Source: Ziziphus jujuba
Taxonomy: Eukaryota; Streptophyta; Magnoliopsida; Rosales; Rhamnaceae
Assembly (NCBI RefSeq): GCF_031755915.1
Contig: NC_083386.1
Location: 6,265,501-6,329,500, forward strand
Reading direction: 5' to 3'
DNA: 64,000 bases
Part shown: positions 46,742 through 59,635 of the stretch, piece by piece
How positions within the stretch are numbered: the stretch's first letter is position 1
Layout of the letters: each line of letters begins with the position of its first letter
Position numbers and translations under genes: made by a program
Notes under the pieces: generated by a model
Databases searched by the model: none
Told to the model about the DNA's origin: nothing
What the model saw: the letters and a program-made list of their open reading frames with translations, nothing else

Positions 46742-49700
46742 ATGGGGTGTTCATCATCAATTTGGTTTTGTTGTGTCCTTTATTTTCTTTTCCACTCATC
46801 AATATCTATGTCTTTTCCTTCTCCTCATCCTGATTCTTCATTATGTCATCCTGATGAGAGCTCTGCTTTGCTCCATTTCAAAAACTCATTTTCCTTTGGT
46901 ACTATCCCTGGAAACTTATATTGTGATAACGAAGTCCAAGAACGTATCAGAAAGACTTGGCAGAATGGTACGGATTGTTGCTCATGGAGTGGAGTCAAAT
47001 GCGATAAAGTGACTCATAAGGTGATCAGTCTTGACCTCCACTGTAGTAGGCTTCAAGGTATTATTTACTCCAATAGCAGTCTTTTCTTCCTTACTCATCT
47101 GCGCAGTCTAGACCTTTCTTACAATCATCTCAATGGCTCCCAGCTTTTAGCTCAGTTTGGTAGGTTCACAAGTTTGGAACATCTAAATCTATCTAACTCC
47201 TTGTTTGAAGGCCAACTCCCTCAAGAATTCTCTTACTTATCAAAATTGCTTACACTTGATCTCTCTTTCAATCGCTTGATGATAGAAACGTCTAGCCTGC
47301 AAAGAATCGTTATGAACCTAACCAATCTCAAGGAACTAATTTTGCATGAAACTGATATGTATTATGCAAAACCTTATTCCTTGATGAATTTGTCATCCTC
47401 TTTGACATCTCTTGAACTTAGCTCTTCAGGCCTGCAAGGAGAATTCCCAGAAAACATTTTTCGCCTACCAAATCTCCTAGTTCTTGACTTGAGTGGCAAC
47501 AAAAATCTCACAGGGTCATTTCCAATGTCTAATTGGAGTATTCCACTAAGATATTTGGGACTTTCTTATACCAGTTTCTTAATAGATATATCTCATCTAA
47601 GTCGAAATTTGAAGTCTTTGAATGAATTGGATCTCAGTAACTGCAAATTCATTGGATCATATCCTAGTTTGGTTTTTAACCTTTCGAAAACCATCACTTC
47701 CTTGGACCTCTCCTATAACAATTTCAGTGGTGAAATCCCATGGCTCTCCTTTGATTTAGAGAGTCTTGCTTATTTAGAACTTGCAGGCAATAATTTAATA
47801 GGCCAGCTTCCAGAAACTTATATTAACCACTCAAGCGGAATGTCATTTTTATATGATGCTTCACATCATCAAATTCTTGGTCATGTTCCCTCGAATTTAG
47901 CATATCTCAACTTATTTGATAACTTGTTGAATGGGACAATTCCTTCATGGCTATTTTCCTTACCATCTTTGCATTACTTGAGGCTGGAAAATAATCAGTT
48001 CACAGGGTCCATTAAAGAATTCCAATATAATTCTTTGGTTCATCTTAATTTACGCAACAATAAACTCCATGGCCCTATTCCAGCATCGATCTTTCAGCAA
48101 GTGAATCTTGAATATCTGCAACTTTCAAGTAATAAGTTGAGTGGTGTGATTGGATTGGACCAGTTTTCGAAGTTGAAGAATGTTTATCATCTTGGTCTTT
48201 CCTGTAATGATCTATCACTGAATTCTAACAACTTCATCAATTATACTTTGCCCTATGACCTTGATGTTTTGGAGTTGTCTTCATGCAACATAAGCGAGTT
48301 TCCATACGCTTTAAGAGTGTCAGAAAGTTTATCCTACTTAGACGTGTCCTGCAACAGAATTCAAGGCAATATTCCCAAATGGCTATGGAATGTGGGCAAA
48401 GAGAACTTATTTTATTTGAATCTTTCTCACAACCTTTTGACAGATGTAGGAAAACTTCCATGGAAGGGCCTAGAAATTCTTGATCTTCGCTCCAATTTGA
48501 TTCAAAGTCGTCTTCCAATTCCACCACCTTCAACCGACATCTTTTTCATCTCAAACAATCAACTGACAGGGGAGATACCTTCTTCAATTTGCAGCCTAAC
48601 TTCTCTTCGAGTCCTCGATTTGTCCTACAATAATTTGAATGGAAGCATTCCTTTGTGTATTGGAAATTTCAGTGACCTCTCAGTGATGGATCTACGGATG
48701 AATATGTTTCATGGCATGATCCCAACAACATTTGCAAAAGGCAATAATACCTTGAGGACCATTAACCTAAATGGAAACCGATTGGAAGGACCAGTGCCAC
48801 GAAGCTTGCTCAATTGTAGTAACTTGGAAATTCTAGACTTGGGCAACAACATGATAAATGACACTTTCCCACAGTGGTTGGAATCTCTTCCAATGCTACA
48901 GGTTCTTGTATTGAGGTGTAACAAGTTTCACGGTACCATTGATACCCTTAGTGTTATAAGATTTCCATTTCCAAAGTTGAGAATCATGGACCTGTCCAAC
49001 AATCAGTTCAATGGTGTTTTTCCAAGACAATATTTTGAGACTTTCTCAGCTATGTTGGATGGACATGCGGATAAACTTAGATACATGGGGCAACACTTGT
49101 ATATGGATGCCTATTATCAAGATTCTGTTTTAGTGACAATGAAAGGCTTGGATATGGAATTGGAAAACATCCAAAACATCTTCACAACCATTGATTTTTC
49201 AAGAAATAATTTTGAAGGGAGGATTCCGAAATCAATAGGAAATCTCAAAGGTCTCAAAGGGCTGAATTTCTCTCACAACAAAATAAGTGGTCACATTCCA
49301 CGGTCATTGAGAAATTTGACAAATCTGGAATGGCTAGATCTCTCCTGCAATAAGCTTTCTGGTAAGATTCCGGGGCAACTAACAGAAATGACGTCGCTAG
49401 AAGTCTTGAATCTTTCACAAAACCAACTTGCGGGAGCCATACCTCGAGGCAATCAATTTGGCACTTTCGACAATGCTTCCTATATTGGAAATCCAGGATT
49501 ATGTGGATTTCCATTGTCTAAAACATGTGAAAATGACAGAGCACAACAACCACCTCCATCAAAAGGTGATCATTTGGAGGCTGCAAATGGATTTGATTGG
49601 AAGTTTGCAATATTGTTGGGATATGGATGTGGATTAGTGATTGGAATATCAGTGGGGTATATGTTGTTTTCGGACAAAAGACTAGCTTGTTTCATTAGAA

Positions 49701-49792
49701 AAGTTGGAGGAGAGCGATGGATTGAATTGCTAAAAGCACGAAAGAAGAAGAAGAAGAAGGCTCACTTCAACACCAGAAGAAGAAATCGCTAG
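46742..49792 (+). CDS. Cf-9-type LRR receptor-like protein (RLP4)
   Basis: Encodes 1016 aa in one exon. The ATG at 46742 mirrors RLP1. The layout is the same: signal peptide, N-terminal cap (NGTDCCSWSGVKCD), about 28 LRRs, island with AYYQDSVLVTMKG, final LRRs, NPGLCGFPLSKTC cap, membrane helix (about 954-976) and a KARKKKKKK tail. It differs from RLP1 at many LRR positions, including solvent-exposed ones likely to contact ligand. From 49235 to beyond the stop it is identical to RLP1. It has lost a few residues relative to RLP1 near the N-terminus (PSPHPDSSL versus PSPSPPSSNSSW). A plasma-membrane immune receptor is the likely role; the ligand cannot be read from sequence. Confidence 0.93.
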   Translation: MGCSSSIWFCCVLYFLFHSSISMSFPSPHPDSSLCHPDESSALLHFKNSFSFGTIPGNLYCDNEVQERIRKTWQNGTDCCSWSGVKCDKVTHKVISLDLHCSRLQGIIYSNSSLFFLTHLRSLDLSYNHLNGSQLLAQFGRFTSLEHLNLSNSLFEGQLPQEFSYLSKLLTLDLSFNRLMIETSSLQRIVMNLTNLKELILHETDMYYAKPYSLMNLSSSLTSLELSSSGLQGEFPENIFRLPNLLVLDLSGNKNLTGSFPMSNWSIPLRYLGLSYTSFLIDISHLSRNLKSLNELDLSNCKFIGSYPSLVFNLSKTITSLDLSYNNFSGEIPWLSFDLESLAYLELAGNNLIGQLPETYINHSSGMSFLYDASHHQILGHVPSNLAYLNLFDNLLNGTIPSWLFSLPSLHYLRLENNQFTGSIKEFQYNSLVHLNLRNNKLHGPIPASIFQQVNLEYLQLSSNKLSGVIGLDQFSKLKNVYHLGLSCNDLSLNSNNFINYTLPYDLDVLELSSCNISEFPYALRVSESLSYLDVSCNRIQGNIPKWLWNVGKENLFYLNLSHNLLTDVGKLPWKGLEILDLRSNLIQSRLPIPPPSTDIFFISNNQLTGEIPSSICSLTSLRVLDLSYNNLNGSIPLCIGNFSDLSVMDLRMNMFHGMIPTTFAKGNNTLRTINLNGNRLEGPVPRSLLNCSNLEILDLGNNMINDTFPQWLESLPMLQVLVLRCNKFHGTIDTLSVIRFPFPKLRIMDLSNNQFNGVFPRQYFETFSAMLDGHADKLRYMGQHLYMDAYYQDSVLVTMKGLDMELENIQNIFTTIDFSRNNFEGRIPKSIGNLKGLKGLNFSHNKISGHIPRSLRNLTNLEWLDLSCNKLSGKIPGQLTEMTSLEVLNLSQNQLAGAIPRGNQFGTFDNASYIGNPGLCGFPLSKTCENDRAQQPPPSKGDHLEAANGFDWKFAILLGYGCGLVIGISVGYMLFSDKRLACFIRKVGGERWIELLKARKKKKKKAHFNTRRRNR

Positions 49793-50514
49793 CCTTCTGG
49801 CAAATTAATCTGCACAAGGTACGAATACACACACACACACACATATCCAATAAAAAACTATGACTGTTAATGAATATTTCATGATTCAAAACTCTAGGCA
49901 TTTAGTTAGTTACTTGTTCAACTGTATGCTGCATGAAATAATTACTTCTTTTTTTTTTTTTTTTGCGTCTCTTACTTATTATATTTTGTGGTGCTTCATC
50001 AGTTTCTCTTCTTCACCAATATTGTTTTTTTCCTGCAACTTAGGACTGTTGAAAGAATAAGATTGTGCGGCTAGACTTCAAAAGGTAACCCATTCACCTG
50101 CTTTTTCGTCAATCTTCACTTGAATGGTTTGCTGAATTTTTTTTTTTTTTCTCATTAATTTTGTTTCTTAGTTATTTCTGAAATGATTTAATGTTTCAAT
50201 TATACTTTTATTTGGATGTCTTACTTTTAGTGGTAGCCTCTTAGAGGCATTTTTTGGGTTTTGTTTGAATTGGTATTTTCAATGTGAAACTATCAGTACA
50301 TTGGAAAATGGTTTCTTTATTATTAAATGAAGTGGATAACCATTATAATATATAGATCAGTTTTCTTCTGTCCTTTTTATGTTTTAAATAATTAATATCC
50401 TATTATTTTGTGGTTCCTTAGCATATGACTTAGAAAAAAAGATTGTGGGATGATATTTGTATTGTTTGTTTCTCTTATAGCTAGATATTGTTAAAAGATG
50501 TTGGGGATAGAGTG

Positions 50515-50546
<32 letters not shown>

Positions 50547-50699
50547 GGGGTAATTAGATGTTGAAAATGGTTAGAAAACTGAAATGTGCATGTTGATATT
50601 TCTTCCATAAAACATTCCAAGTCTCTGTTGAATGTGGACCAATAGATTATTTATTGTATTAATAAACAGATGAAAATTGACCATTTGAAAAAAATAAAA

Positions 50700-51120
50700 T
50701 AAAAAAAAGAAGAGCAGTTTTCATCTAGTTTTGTTTCAATTATCATTGTTATTATTTTTTGTAAAACCTTTTTTACATTAATTCCATGTAATAGCACTAG
50801 TTTTTACTAGTTGAGCTATAAAACAGAGCACATAGTTTGAATTTTGAAAAGAGACAGAAAATAACTTAAACCGATAGACTTATTAAGAAGCATAAACAAA
50901 TCAAGGAAAAAAAAAAAAAAAGACTAGCAACTTTTCTATTTTTGCTTCAATTAATATTGTTATATTTTTTTGTAAAACTGTTTTTATATTAATTCCTATT
51001 GGTGGCACTAGTGTTTACTACTTTTCAGTTTTTTCCTTTTTCTTTTTGATAATTAGTTTACTGGTTGGGCTATAAAACAGAGTACATAGTTTGAATTTTG
51101 AAAAGAGACAAAATAACTTG
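50700..51120 (+). repeat. Direct dimer of the ~220-bp flank repeat, second site
   Basis: Counterpart of the dimer at about 14270-14720, with the same GAGCTATAAAACAGAGCACA and GAAAAGAGACAGAAAATAAC motifs repeated once. Confidence 0.6.
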
Positions 51121-51917
51121 AACAAAACAAAACAAAAACAAACAAACAAAAAAAATTAATCAGAACAATTTGTTTCAAGTACAGCAATTTCTACATAAGA
51201 ACCCTCCGTTACACTTATAAAACGTATAACAATATACATAAGGTAATAAGTCTGTAAACTGTCCCATTTGTGTTTGCATTTTCTATATATCCCCTGACAA
51301 AATGTATTTTCTTGAATTGAAGGGAATTCTAGACTTTTAAGTTAAGTCTTTTAATCATATGTAGAAATAATTCTAGATAGTTTCTTTTAGATCTTGTTTG
51401 CCAAATATTTTATATTATTTAATCCATATGGTTGATGCTTTATGCTAATTTCTGATATTGCCCTTTAATGATTCATTTAAGAATAACATATTAAATTTTG
51501 CAATGCGATAATATTCTTCACCAGCATTTTATCATCTAATGTTAATACTGACTTTTTTTTCTTTTTTTTTTCTTAATTAAAGGAATCTGGGAGTTTATAA
51601 GCAAAAAGAAAGCAGGACATTTTCAACATGGAAGGAAATGCGAATGTGTCAACCTATTGCATTTTGTATATTAGTGAACTTTAAGGCTATCTAAAATTCG
51701 ACTGCCTGAGTTTTTGATCTATGAATGTATAAATTAAGATGAAACTAAAAACAAATAATTCAAATGTATCACTAGTATTATGTGTGCTTAGTTTTCATTT
51801 TCCTTACACTGGTTCGTACTCTTGCACTGTGTTAATTTAGGATATTAGATGATAATCATATGGATTGTGGTTGATACTCTTACAAACATGAAAATATCTC
51901 ATATTGAACATGGACGG

Positions 51918-52256
51918 TTGAATTTTTTTATTTTTTTATTTTTTTATTTTTATTTTTATTTTTTGGTTGCTGGTTAAGCAACAAGTAAAAGACAACCAGC
52001 CTACACCCCATGAAAAATCTTTAGCCAAAGTAGACTTCAAAAATGCCGGCATTCCAACAGGATTAACTTGGCCAAAATGATCATCCATTGAATAGAAAAC
52101 TCCCATTTACACAAGGCATGAGCTGCATGATTACCCTCTCTGTTCACCGACTGTACCGAACAAGTGTTGAAAAAATATTTAAAGCTTTCTTGCCTCTTCA
52201 ATGTAGCCCTTCCTCTCATGACAAACCCATGAATCTCTAGAATCAATAGCAGCAAT
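51918..52256 (-). mobile_element. 5'-truncated LINE fragment, paralogue of 15590-15934
   Basis: The - strand frame at 52255-52037 again contains SVNREGNHAAHALCKWEF. A T-rich tail (51918-51963) marks the 3' end. It was inherited with the segmental duplication. Confidence 0.7.
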
Positions 52257-52864
52257 AATATGCATCATGGAAATTTGATATCCCAATTGAACGTACGTAT
52301 TACATTGTATATCATATTCTTATGTAAGATTTTTGCATCGATGTTCACACACACCCTCTGGAAACCAATTCATGCTATAATAAACAGCTAATAAGTATTG
52401 CAGAAGATTATATATGGTTGTTTGTGCTCCGATTTCTCTTTATCTGATTATCTTTATGTTTTGGCAATGGCATTTGACAAAAAGTTGATAGATTGGTGGG
52501 GATAATGATCGTTAGTGTATATTAAGTGGAACTCTACCAAGGTTGTTAGTTGTTACTAACCCAGGATAGACGCCAAAGTGCCAAATTAAAGACTGTAAAC
52601 GACATTGGTCAAATTGGGCAAGGGGTGGTGACTTTTTTGCAATATTTTTGAAAATGTTGTCCAATTCTACCGGATTTCACGCTGAGAGATAGTATAGATA
52701 GAAAAGTTCACTTTATATAAAATATGTTCATATATATATATATATACACACAAAACATTCAACGTGAAGGAAAAGCTAAGGTAGACTTTTTTTTTTTTTT
52801 GGGGCTAAAACTGGAGTTTCATTGAAACCAAAAAAAAGGAGGAAATAACAATTAAAGTCTAGAT

Positions 52865-55800
52865 TCAGGGAGTTTCCTCTGGACAACTCTCCTGAACCGC
52901 TCGATCTACAAAATCAGGGTGTAAACAAGAAAAGTCAATTTGCCCATGGATCCCTTGCTTTCCCGCCCATTGTCCCACGATATGGGAAAGATTGTTGGCT
53001 CTTCTGGGAGTCCAACTAAAGGAAATATTGCCAAAAGCAGGTATAAGATTTAAAATGTCTTCCAGAATTGGTTCAGCTGCCCAGTGTAGGTAAGACTTGT
53101 CCTCCTTGAAATAGCTTGAATGATAGTCGCAGCGTCTGATTCCATCCATACATTCTGCCATCCTATCGTGACAGCCACTTGCATGGCTTTAAGGATAGCC
53201 TCCGTCTCAGCCACCTCAGGAATATGGATTCCTGATGAGAAGGCATGAACATGCAGCATGTTTCCTTTGTCATTGCGAACCACCATCGCAAGCACGCTAC
53301 CCTTCTTTTCATTGCTGCGTCAGTATTAATTTTAACAACACCTGTCGGTGGTTTGAGCCATTTGTAGGTGTGCAGGCCGCTTCCCTCTCCGCTGGTCCCC
53401 GAATCTTCCTGCTTGAAAACTGCTACAATCTCCTGGTATTTGTCGCTGACAGTACCCAGCGATCGAAGGGTGTCCACGTGCTCTTCGTGATAGATAACCT
53501 GGTTGCGAAGCCACCATAGCTGCTCCATAAGAATAGCGCTGAAAATGAAGAAGCTTCCCTTATCTGCCAGGTGGACTGGTAAAGTTCCCACCGAATCAGC
53601 AAGACAAATTAAATATCTTTCAAATCATTGCACCCCGTCATTTCCCATCTTATATTCCAGGAGGATCCAAACCACAATCTCTTAGCTATTTCACACTGGA
53701 AAAAAACATGAACTTCATTTTCACAACAATTGTAACCATGAGCACAGTTACTGGTCCTCAAGTCCACTCCTCTGTGCTCCAAATTTGAGAGGGTTGGTAG
53801 ACCTGGATTGGCAAGCTTCCATAAGAAAATTTTCGTTCTTTCATGGATGTTGCTCTTCCACACTTCCTTCCACCACACATCATCGCTCCCATCATGACCT
53901 GCTTCTAACTTGTAAGCAGATTTTACTGAGAAAGATCCAGATTTTGTTCCCAACCAAATAAGTTTATCCCACTGCCTACTCTTTGCCCAAAACATTCCTT
54001 AGATACTCTCCACAGATTCTTGATCAAATATTCTTGATAAGTAATCCCAATTACATTCTCCATTGTCCACCTTTAACGAGTTAACCATTTAAGAGAATGT
54101 CGGAGGAGAATTTCTTGGTCTAAGGATAAAGCCAGCAAAATTTGGCACCCATGGATCTTCCCATATGTTAATGGAATCTCCATTACCCACTCAGTAGCAG
54201 ATGGCCTTAGCCAACAAAGATCTGGTTTTTAGAATGCCACTCCATTGCCAAGAGCATCCCACTTTCTTCCTGCGTTCATAAAGGAAGAGTGTGGAAAGTA
54301 TTTGGCCTTCAAAGCTCTAACCCACGGCTTGGAATCTTCAGAGGCCAAACTCCACCCTAGTTTAGTTACCAGAGCCTTATTAAGGATCCAAAGATTTTTG
54401 AGCCCCAAACCTCCTTGAAGCTTCGGTTGACAAAGGGTTTGCCACGCCACAAGCATGTAACTGCTCGATGATTGTTCCATGTTTCTCCATAGAAATGCTC
54501 TCGCCACTTTTTCAATGTTATCACACCATCCTTTGGGGAGGAGGAAATTTGACATAGAGTACACTGGAATAGAAGACACCACATGCTTAATCAAAGTGGC
54601 TCTTCCTACTTGGGAAAGAAGCTTCGCCTACCACCCTTGAATTCTTGATTCCACCTTTATGCTAACTTCTTCAAAAGCAATCTTTTTACTTCTCCCAATA
54701 AACAGCGGCAGACCTAGATACTTCGCCTTACTATCCAACTCTTTCATTCCTAGCCCCTTTTGATCAGAAATTTGTTCCTTCCTTTGATATTTAGGGAAAA
54801 GAAGCATCCAGACTTATCCCTATTCACTGCTTGGCCCGTCCACTTACAATAGAGATTGATACATTTCCTAACATTCCTCACTTCTTCACAGTCATCTTTG
54901 CAGAAAATTAATAGGTCATCTGCGAATATGAGGTGCGATATAGATGGGGCAGTAGGACCTAATTTCAGCCCATTAATCTTCCCATCTTGCTCCCATTTAT
55001 ACAGTATCCTTGATAGAAGTTCTGAAAGGATGATAACTGAAAATGGAGACAAAGGATCACCTTTTCGGAGTCCTCGCTCTATTGGGATTCTACCAGATAT
55101 TTCTCCATTAAGCAGCAACTCCAAAGAAACTGAAGAAATACTATTTAAAACCAATTTAAGAAATCTGTCTGAGAAACCAAAAAGAGTTAAGATCCTGGTG
55201 AGAACCACCCAATCAACTCTATCGTACGCTTTGAGCATATCCACTTTAATTCCCATAAAGCCTTTGAAGCCTTTTTTACGTTTCATTGAATGAACAATTT
55301 CATTGGCCATGATAGCATTCTCCCCTATCCAGCGACCAGGCACAAAGGCCGATTGATTCAGAGATATTATCTTTGACAGGAGGGGTTTGATACGGACAGC
55401 TAGAATCTTCGAGAGAATTTTATACGTCGTGTTGCATAGGCTGATTGGTCGCAATTGTTTAAACTCATTTGCACCTGGTAATTTGGAAATCAACACAACA
55501 AAAGATCCATTTATATCTCTTGGGAGAAGGCCCGATTGAAAAATATTCTATATCATCCATGTAACATTGTGCCCCACTATGCTCTAGTATTTTTGGAAGA
55601 ATAGTGCAGGCATACCATCTGGACTAGGCGCTTTAATCGGATGCATTGACTTCATAATATTCCGCACCTCTGATTCCATTGGAATAGCCTCTAGAACCTC
55701 ATTGTCTTCTCTGGTCACACAGCTGGTTATGTAATCTCTCAATCTTTCACTTCTGCCAATATTTTCAGCTTTATACAGCTTCGAGAACTTGCTAATTAAG

Positions 55801-56967
55801 AGTTCCCCCACCTCATCCCTTAAAACCTTCCATACTCCCTTATCATCTTTCAGGACAGTTATAAAGATCCGTCTCCTGTTGGCTACCGTCGTAGCATGAA
55901 AGAACTTAGGATTTTTATCCCCTACCTTCAGCCAAATTTGATTAGACTTCTGTCGCCATAACATCTCCTGCCTCTTTCTCCACACATCGAGCTCCAGTTG
56001 GGTTTTCCTTTCCTCAAACAGTAAGTCGTCTAAAGGGCCTTGCCCCTGCAACCACTAGATTTTTGCTTCGAGTTCACACACTCAATCCTGGTAAAATTCA
56101 AAAACGTGCTTATTCCAATATTTTAGAACCAAAGCTGTACTGTGAATCTTGTATCTAACTGGGGCTATGCGACTATGAGAATCGGCTTCTAGCTAAGCTG
56201 CACGAATCACGTCCATGCACTGAGGGTCTCGGTCCAGATTTCCATAAATCGGAAAGGTTTAGACTTGGGGTGATGATCCAGCTGAAAAATTAATTGGATA
56301 GGGATGTGATCCAACAGTGCATTAGATAAGCAAACCACTCTAGCTCGCTCGAAAATAGTTCTCCATTCAGGGCTCGATATTGCTCTATCAAGCTTCTCCC
56401 TTATATTCGCCTTTCCTCCTCTTCTATCGCACCATGTAAAGGTATTACCATAGAAGCCGAGATTGATAGCGCTTGCTGAAACATGAAGTCACACAGATAA
56501 AAATTCGAGACCAGTGTGCCCCCAATTTTCTCCTCTTGATGTAACACATCATTAAAATCTCCCAGACAAATCCAAGCTTTGGGCCCATTCCCCACTTTCC
56601 TATTTAAATCTTCCCAAAATTCTTTTCGCCTCGATCTCTCAACCGGCCAATGACAAAACCAGCAAATCCAACTCACTCTAAAGTCAGACTCTACTAAGAT
56701 TCTTATAATCCAGCTCGAATAAGACACAATTGACCATTTCCAGCAACTCTTCCAAAAAACCGCCAGACCCCTTTTACTATATTCAGCATTGACAGCAAAC
56801 ACATTGTCAAAATTTAAACTGTTACCAAGCTTTATCAACTTCTCCTTATGAGATTTTGTTTCACACAGGAACAACCCGTTAGGGGAGTAATTCCGTACAA
56901 AGCCGCGGAGGCCTCGAACTGTCGAGGATCTCCCCAATCCCTGACAGTTCCAGGCTATGAGGCTCAT
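52865..56967 (-). pseudogene. LINE ORF2: endonuclease, RT, zf-RVT, RNase H
   Basis: Opens with MSLIAWNCQGLG (56967), the usual start of plant LINE ORF2, and an endonuclease with WICLGDFNDVL; a frameshift follows near 56440. A linker frame (56051-55584) with APSPDGMP leads into the reverse transcriptase (about 55496-54750). That domain has RPISLCNTTYKILSKILAVR, DMLKAYDRVDW and the catalytic FADD. A downstream region (54594-54229) and zf-RVT (53995-53609; KIFLWKL and HVFFQCEIAKRLW) follow. RNase H pieces (about 53390-52865) keep NTDAA, ETEA and ESDA. At least four frame changes separate these parts. Confidence 0.88.
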
Positions 56968-57299
56968 GGATGAGGGTGGGGCATGTTTTGGCCCGCCTCC
57001 TCAGCCATTGGATGAAAATTATTCTTGCTTCCTAAGTCTTCCCCAGTAGTCGCCTCGTCTTGGTTTCCCCCTATCCTTTGACCCCGAGCACGGCGTTTCC
57101 AACTCCCACTCGGTGAGCTAGTTTGGGTTTGAGAGGGATGTTCAGAGGACCTGGCACTTGAAATGGATACCCTGTCCACTACTTCGGGATTGAAATGAGA
57201 GTCCCTAATCTCTTCTGTGGGTTTAGAATTGCTCTCTGTGGGTTTGATGCAAGCCTGTCTTAGCCCCTGAAATCTTTTGTTTGCCCGTATAAGAAAGAG

Positions 57300-58364
57300 G
57301 AGTTTTTTCGATAAATAGCCACCTTACAACTCCATTTTAGAAAAATAGCAAAAATTTTTTTTTTTTAAAAAAACTAGCCACCTTGGAACAAAAATATCCT
57401 TGATAAAATTGAAAATTACGCAAAAGGTTTTTTTTTTTTTTCCCTTTCCTTTCTTCCTATACACAGCCGTTCGTGGGGTTTCTACACAGCCGTTCGTGGG
57501 ATTTCTCTAAGGTCACTCTTTGCATCTCATCGCCTCTCACTCTCATTTTTTTGTATTTTCTCATATCTCAAACTAAAATCAGATAAAAATTTTATCTTTT
57601 TTCTTATTAGATGAAAGTAAGGAAATATGTGTTTTTTTTGTTTTTTCTCTTTCTCTTTTTTCTTGTAAGTTTTATTAGTTTAGGGTTTTTTAAGCTTTTT
57701 ATTTGATATGGGTATGCAAGAAATTAATTTATGAGATGTTATATGTGATTTTAAAGATACTTAGGTGGCATATGGTTTGAAAATGGGAGAAATTTTGTAT
57801 AAAACTAAAAAATCGCGAAAAACAGTAAAAACGGAGGAAATTTGGCGAAAAAGATGAACTTCCGCCAATTTCCTCCTGTTTGTCAGTTTTCGCAAAATTT
57901 CCGCTAATTTTCCGCCAGTTTTCCGCCATTTTTCTGCCAATTCATGGAAAATGGCGCTACTGGTGTGCTTCTAAAGGGAAAGGGAAAATGGCGCTGCTTC
58001 TAAAGGGAAAGGGAAAATGGCGCTGCTGGTGTGCTTCTAAAGGGAAAGGGAAAATGGCACTGCTGGTGTGTTTTTTGCTTGAAGTGAAAATGGCGCTGCT
58101 GGTGTGTTTCTAAAGGGAAAGGGAAAGCTTTGTTTTTATGCCCTAGTTCTGTTTCGAAAGGAAAAGGGAACGGAGGAAAAAAAAAATCAAAAACAACAAA
58201 CTAAAACAAAGTTGCATTTCGGTAGAGAAAATAGACCCAAAAAAAAGTACAAAAGGGTATTTGGTCCTGATGTACTAAAAGGTGGTTATTTTTTTAAAAA
58301 AAAAAAAATTTTGCTATTTTTCTAAAATGAAGTTGTAAAATGGCTATTTTTCGAAAAAAAATCC
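57300..58364. mobile_element. Mutator-like MITE 1 (1065 bp), TSD AAGAAAGAG
   Basis: 9-bp duplications lie at 57291-57299 and 58365-58373. Long terminal inverted repeats (~50 bp) start TTTTTTCGATAAATAGCC on the left and its close complement on the right (GGCTATTTTTCGAAAAAA). Inside are a doubled ACACAGCCGTTCGTGGG motif, TTTCCGCCA motifs, and a minisatellite of ~36-48 bp units with AAATGGCGCTGCTGG and CTAAAGGGAAAGGG (57950-58130). The open frames read from the minisatellite are not genes. Confidence 0.88.
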
Positions 58365-58524
58365 AAGAAAGAGTGTCCCTGTCCAGACTTCCAGATTGGG
58401 CCATTTTCCAGCTTGATTCATCATATCTTCTCTTTGGGTCCTTTAAGGGGATTTGGGCCCATCCGCTGTAAACTTCCTTTTCAAGCCCATGGAACTCCCC
58501 CTCTGCCCAGTATCATTACCATTC

Positions 58525-59635
58525 GGGTTTTTTCGATAAATAGCCACCTTACAATTCCATTTTAGAAAAATAGCAAAAATTTTTTAAAAAAAAAAACTAG
58601 CCACTTTGGAACAAAAATACCCTTGATAAAATTGAAAATTACGCAAAAGGTTTTTTTTTTTACCCTTTCCTTTCTTCCTCTACACAGCCGTTCGTGGGGT
58701 TTCTACACAGCCGTTCGTGGGGTTTCTTTAAGATCACTCTTTGCATCTCATCGCCTCTCACTCTCATTTTTTTGTATTTTCTCATATCTCAAACTAAAAT
58801 CAGGTAAAAATTTTATCTTTTTTCTTATTAGATGAAAGTAAGGAAATATGTGTTTTTTTTGTTTTTTCTCTTTCTCTTTTTTCTTGTAAGTTTTATTAGT
58901 TTAGGATTTTTTAAGCTTTTTATTTGATATGGGTATGCAAGAAATTAATTTATGAGATGTTATATGTGATTTTAAAGATACTTAGGTGGCATATGGTTTG
59001 AAAATGGGAGAAATTTTGTGTAAAACTAAAAAATCACGAAAAACAGTAAAAACGGAGGAAATTTGGCAAAAAAGATGAACTTCCGCCAATTTCCTCCAGT
59101 TTGTCAGTTTTCGCAAAATTTCCGCCAATTTTCCGCCAGTTTTCCTCCAGTTTTCTGCCAATTTTCCTCCATTTTCTGCCAGTTCGTGGAAAATGGCGCT
59201 GCTTCTAAAGGAAAAGGGAAAATGGCGCTACTGGTGTGCTTCTAAAGGGAAAGGGAAAATGGCGCTGCTTCTAAAGGGAAAGGGAAAATGGCGCTGCTGG
59301 TGTGCTTCTAAAGGGAAAGGGAAAATGGCGCTACTGGTGTGTTTTTTGCTTGAAGTGAAAATGGCGCTGCTGGTGTGTTTCTAAAGGGAAAGGGAAAGCT
59401 TTGTTTTTATGCCCTAGTTCTGTTTCGAAAGGAAAAGGGAATGGAGGAAAAAAAAAACCAAAAACAACAAACTAAAATAAAGTTGCATTTCGGTAGAGAA
59501 AATAGATCCAAAAAAAAAGTACAAAAGGATATTTTGGTCCTAATGTACTAAAAGGTGGTTATTTTTTAAAAAAAAAATTTTTTTTACTATTTTTCTAAAA
59601 TGAAGTTGTAAAATGACTATTTTTCGAAAAAATTC
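58525..59635. mobile_element. Mutator-like MITE 2 (1111 bp), TSD TTACCATTC
   Basis: Same family and orientation as MITE 1 and very similar along its length. 9-bp duplications lie at 58516-58524 and 59636-59644. The minisatellite (59185-59400) is longer by roughly one unit, and the CCGCCAATTTTCC block is also expanded. The different target duplications show two separate insertions rather than a tandem copy. Confidence 0.88.

Larger units (their letters stand above)
45434..52786 (+). repeat. Segmental duplication, copy 2 (around RLP4)
   Basis: Aligns with 7350-16453. It continues after the LINE from 60192 to about 60265, where GTTGCATGGTTCA and GGACACCTATTAGC match 16450-16520. It retains the empty sites of the two copy-1 insertions. 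Between genes it holds the dimeric repeat (about 50700-51120), the LINE fragment and AT-rich DNA. Confidence 0.85.

Noticed and set aside
58000..59384. MALLLKGKGKW-type frames
   Set aside because: They read the MITE minisatellite and change length with repeat number.
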